Part shown: one piece after another, positions 61,985 through 64,000 of the stretch | How positions within the stretch are numbered: the stretch's first letter is position 1 | How the letters are laid out: each line of letters opens with the position of its first letter | Source of the DNA: Amycolatopsis sp. NBC_00345 | Lineage (GTDB): Bacteria; Actinomycetota; Actinomycetes; Mycobacteriales; Pseudonocardiaceae | Reading direction: 5' to 3' | Length of the DNA: 64,000 nt | Assembly (NCBI RefSeq): GCF_036116635.1 | Contig: NZ_CP107995.1 | Location: 7,068,001-7,132,000, forward strand | Program-made: the position numbers and the translations under genes | Notes under the pieces: generated by a model | What the model saw: only the letters and a program-made list of their open reading frames with translations | Database searches by the model: none | What the model was told of the DNA's origin: nothing

Positions 61985-62547
61985 TTCGAGCCCTCCACCG
62001 GCGCGGCCGGCATCCCGGCGTCGCCGAAGCCGCAGGCCTTCATCGCGGCCTCCATCTTGGCTTCGTCCCCGCCCTGGGGCGCGGCGATCGCGCCACGGCC
62101 GTTCGGGGACGGGTCCGGCATGTCGACGCCGTGGTCGCGCATGCACTTCGCCTGCTTGCGCGCCTGGTCCAGCTCTTGCGGGCTGAGCGCCTTGGGCTGG
62201 CCGCCGTTGGGCAGGAACTGCTTGCAGGCGTCCTGCGCCTTGCTCATCTTGTCCGCGCCGCCCGCGCTGTCGCCGGGCACCGCCAGCGTTATGCCCATGC
62301 CGCCCGACCCCGGCTTCGGGTCCGGCATGTCGACCCCGTTGTCCCGCATGCACTTGGCGAACTGCAACATCTGCTTCTCCCGTTCCGGGTCCGCCTTGTC
62401 GTTGCCGCCCGCCGCGTCCTTCGCCGCCGATGTGCTCGGCGGGCTGGAGATCGACGCCACCTTGTCGTCCCCGCCGCCCCCGCCGCCGCAGCCGGCCAGC
62501 ACCAGCGCCGCCAGCCCGGTCACCAGTGCCACCTTGTGTTTCCGCAT
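61981..62547 (-). CDS. Lipoprotein with duplicated CMRD/GVDMPDP module, efflux-linked
   Basis: Function unknown. The 188-residue precursor has a signal peptide with lipobox VLAGC (C20) and a glycine linker. Two repeats follow: FAKCMRDNGVDMPDP at about residues 63-77 with a paired cysteine at C108, and QAKCMRDHGVDMPDP at about 132-146 with C172. Each module thus has two cysteines about 40 residues apart and a methionine/aspartate-rich motif, suggesting a disulfide or a metal site. It heads the efflux operon and overlaps the adaptor gene, so it probably acts outside the membrane with the pump. Confidence 0.85.
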   Translation of the reverse strand: MRKHKVALVTGLAALVLAGCGGGGGGDDKVASISSPPSTSAAKDAAGGNDKADPEREKQMLQFAKCMRDNGVDMPDPKPGSGGMGITLAVPGDSAGGADKMSKAQDACKQFLPNGGQPKALSPQELDQARKQAKCMRDHGVDMPDPSPNGRGAIAAPQGGDEAKMEAAMKACGFGDAGMPAAPVEGSK

Positions 62548-62616
62548 CTCTCCTCCTCCTGCCGGCTGGTCCCGGCTCCGGCCTGAAGTTCTACGGATCG
62601 GGCGATTCCGCCGGGC

Positions 62617-62632
62617 TAAGCGAATCCGCTTA
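62617..62632. promoter_or_regulatory. Inverted repeat TAAGCG-AATC-CGCTTA between efflux and two-component operons
   Basis: Perfect 6-base arms lie in the 121-base gap between the divergent lipoprotein and response-regulator genes, 37 bases before the latter. It is a candidate binding site for the response regulator or the core of overlapping promoters. Confidence 0.5.
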
Positions 62633-62668
62633 TGCGCCCCTTATCCCCCGGCCGGGCAGACTGGGCCG

Positions 62669-63328
62669 GTGCGCGTACTGGTGGTGGAGGACGAGCGGCT
62701 GCTGGCCGACTCGATCGCCGAGGGACTTCGCCGGTTCGCGATGGCCGTCGACGTCTGTTACGACGGCGGGCAGGCGCTGGAGCGGGTCGGCGTGCACTCC
62801 TACGACGTGGTCGTGCTGGACCGCGACCTGCCCGTGGTGCACGGCGACCAGGTGTGTTCCGCCGTGCTGGCGGCCGGCGGCGAAGCGCGGGTGCTGATGC
62901 TGACCGCCGCCGCGGACGTCACCGACCGCGTCGCCGGGCTCGGCCTCGGCGCCGACGACTACCTGACCAAGCCGTTCGCGTTCGCCGAGCTGGTCGCCCG
63001 CATCCAGGCGCTGGGCCGCCGGGCGCGCCCCGCGCTGCCGCCGGTGCTGGAGCGCGGTGACGTCGTGCTCGACCTGCCCCGGCACCAGGCCGCCCGCGCG
63101 GGCCGGTTCCTGCCGCTGTCACCGAAGGAGTTCGCCGTGCTGGAAGTGCTGATGCGGGCCGAGGGCACGGTGGTGAGCGCCGAAGACCTGCTGGAGAAGG
63201 CGTGGGACGAGCACGCCGACCCGTTCACCAACGCCGTGCGGGTGGCGGTGATGACGCTGCGCCGCAAGCTCGGCGAGCCACCGGTGATCGAGACCGTGCC
63301 CGGCGCCGGCTACCGGTTCGGCTCGTGA
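62669..63328 (+). CDS. Response regulator, OmpR/PhoB type
   Basis: A 219-residue regulator. The receiver has VVEDERLLADSIAEGL, the phospho-acceptor in VVLDRDLPVVHGDQV (about D51), LMLTAAADVTDRV and LTKPFAFAELVARIQ. The winged helix is LPLSPKEFAVLEVLMRAEGTVVSAEDLLEKAWDEHADPFTNAVRVAVMTLRRKLGEPPVIETVPGAGYRF. GTG 62669 is chosen; there is little leader. It is coupled to the kinase by GTGA overlap and divergent from the MacB-type efflux operon, which it probably controls. Confidence 0.93.
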   Translation: MRVLVVEDERLLADSIAEGLRRFAMAVDVCYDGGQALERVGVHSYDVVVLDRDLPVVHGDQVCSAVLAAGGEARVLMLTAAADVTDRVAGLGLGADDYLTKPFAFAELVARIQALGRRARPALPPVLERGDVVLDLPRHQAARAGRFLPLSPKEFAVLEVLMRAEGTVVSAEDLLEKAWDEHADPFTNAVRVAVMTLRRKLGEPPVIETVPGAGYRFGS

Positions 63329-64000
63329 GGCGCCCCCGGCTGTCGGTCCGCAACCGGCTCACCGCGCTGTACGGCGGCCTGTTCCTGCTCGCCGGGCTCG
63401 TGCTGCTGCTGATCAACTACGCGCTGGTGAACGGTTCGCTGCCGGACGCCAGCCAGTTCGCCTCGACGGCGGTCAAGGCGACGCAGGGCGATGCCGGCAT
63501 GGCGATGCCCCTGCAGCCCACCTATCCGGTGAACGCGGAACCGGCGGAGACCGTCAACCTCGTGGCCGCCGCCAGGTCTGCGGTCACGGATTACCGCTCG
63601 GCCACGCTGTCCACGCTGCTCGTCGGGTCCGCGATCGCGCTGCTCGTCGCGGCCGCGCTGGCGGTGTTCTTCGGCTGGGTGATGGCGAGCCGCACGCTGC
63701 GGCCGCTGCACACGATCACCTCGACCGCGCGCAAGCTCGAGGTCGGCCGGCTCGACCGGCGGATCAATCTCGACGGCCCGGAGGACGAGCTGAAGGAGCT
63801 GGCCGACACGTTCGACGGCATGCTCGACCGGCTCGGCGAGTCCTTCGACAGCCAGAAACGCTTTGTCGCCAACGCCTCCCACGAGTTACGCACCCCGCTC
63901 GCCGTGCAGCGGACGCTGATCGAGGTGGCGCTGGCCGACCCGGAGGCCGGGCCCGAGCTGCGCAAGCTCGGCGAGCACCTGCTGCTGACCAACGAGCGCA
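63325..64000 (+). CDS. Sensor histidine kinase, OmpR-partner type (truncated by window end)
   Basis: The first 225 residues are present. A first helix (LTALYGGLFLLAGLVLLLINYALV) is followed by a short external domain of about 60 residues. A second helix (TLLVGSAIALLVAAALAVFFGWVMA) precedes a HAMP domain (RTLRPLHTITSTARKLEVGRLDRRI). The HisKA helix has the phospho-acceptor in FVANASHELRTPLAVQRTL (about H188). The catalytic ATPase domain lies beyond the window. It is the cognate partner of the preceding response regulator. The cut is an edge effect, not a mutation. Confidence 0.92.
   Translation, partial: MRRPRLSVRNRLTALYGGLFLLAGLVLLLINYALVNGSLPDASQFASTAVKATQGDAGMAMPLQPTYPVNAEPAETVNLVAAARSAVTDYRSATLSTLLVGSAIALLVAAALAVFFGWVMASRTLRPLHTITSTARKLEVGRLDRRINLDGPEDELKELADTFDGMLDRLGESFDSQKRFVANASHELRTPLAVQRTLIEVALADPEAGPELRKLGEHLLLTNER

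Overview
The window looks like chromosome of a high-GC actinomycete, most likely of the Pseudonocardiaceae (Amycolatopsis-like). The reasons are strong G/C bias at third codon positions, many GTG and TTG starts, four-base start/stop overlaps, a mycothiol-linked formaldehyde dehydrogenase (mycothiol is actinobacterial), an actinobacterial integration host factor (mIHF), a DUF3558 lipoprotein, and many long perfect palindromes just past gene ends. There is no rRNA, recognisable tRNA, CRISPR array, transposase or prophage. The genus is an inference from gene content.

Layout. 0-2.3 kb: a phosphopantetheinyl transferase facing an isochorismate synthase (probably the edge of a catecholate siderophore or similar cluster), then mIHF. 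2.8-10.1 kb: an acyl-CoA synthetase, a three-gene sugar ABC importer, a small membrane protein and a Tat-exported metallophosphoesterase. 10.1-15.3 kb: a TetR regulator, a decayed monooxygenase, a thioesterase, a secreted C39-like peptidase, MscR, a gamma-glutamylcyclotransferase-like protein and a wrecked methyltransferase. 15.3-20.9 kb: an alkyl-DHAP-synthase-like flavoenzyme, a TetR and GlpD, then a secreted tripeptidyl-peptidase-like hydrolase. 21-24 kb: an HTH/membrane protein/ABC exporter operon. 24-31.8 kb: a frameshifted serine hydrolase, photolyase, the main citrate synthase, a PfkB kinase, a TetR/acyl-CoA dehydrogenase pair and a Uma2 nuclease. 31.8-39.5 kb: an amidohydrolase, a GNAT and aldose-epimerase pair, a TetR with two tandem metallo-beta-lactamase-fold hydrolases, a DUF3558 lipoprotein, an MFS exporter and PdxH. 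39.7-47.4 kb: an NCS1 permease with an eight-cysteine tail, a broken DUF805 gene, a TetR and the urease operon ureABCFGD. 47.7-58.9 kb: a second citrate synthase, a TetR with an EphD-like hydrolase/SDR fusion, a DrrAB-type exporter with a NarL-type two-component system, a serine hydrolase, a membrane protein and SerC. 59-64 kb: a MacB-type export system (lipoprotein, adaptor, ATPase, permease) divergent from an OmpR-type two-component system whose kinase runs off the end.

The least expected material is between and inside genes. Identical or near-identical long palindromes recur in families at gene ends. Two short fold-back insertions (78 and 90 bp) with related termini sit inside two decayed genes. 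A three-arm repeat before pdxH can form alternative hairpins. The permease tail and the duplicated CMRD/GVDMPDP module of the efflux-linked lipoprotein are the protein features most worth following. All functional calls come from reading motifs; no database search was run.
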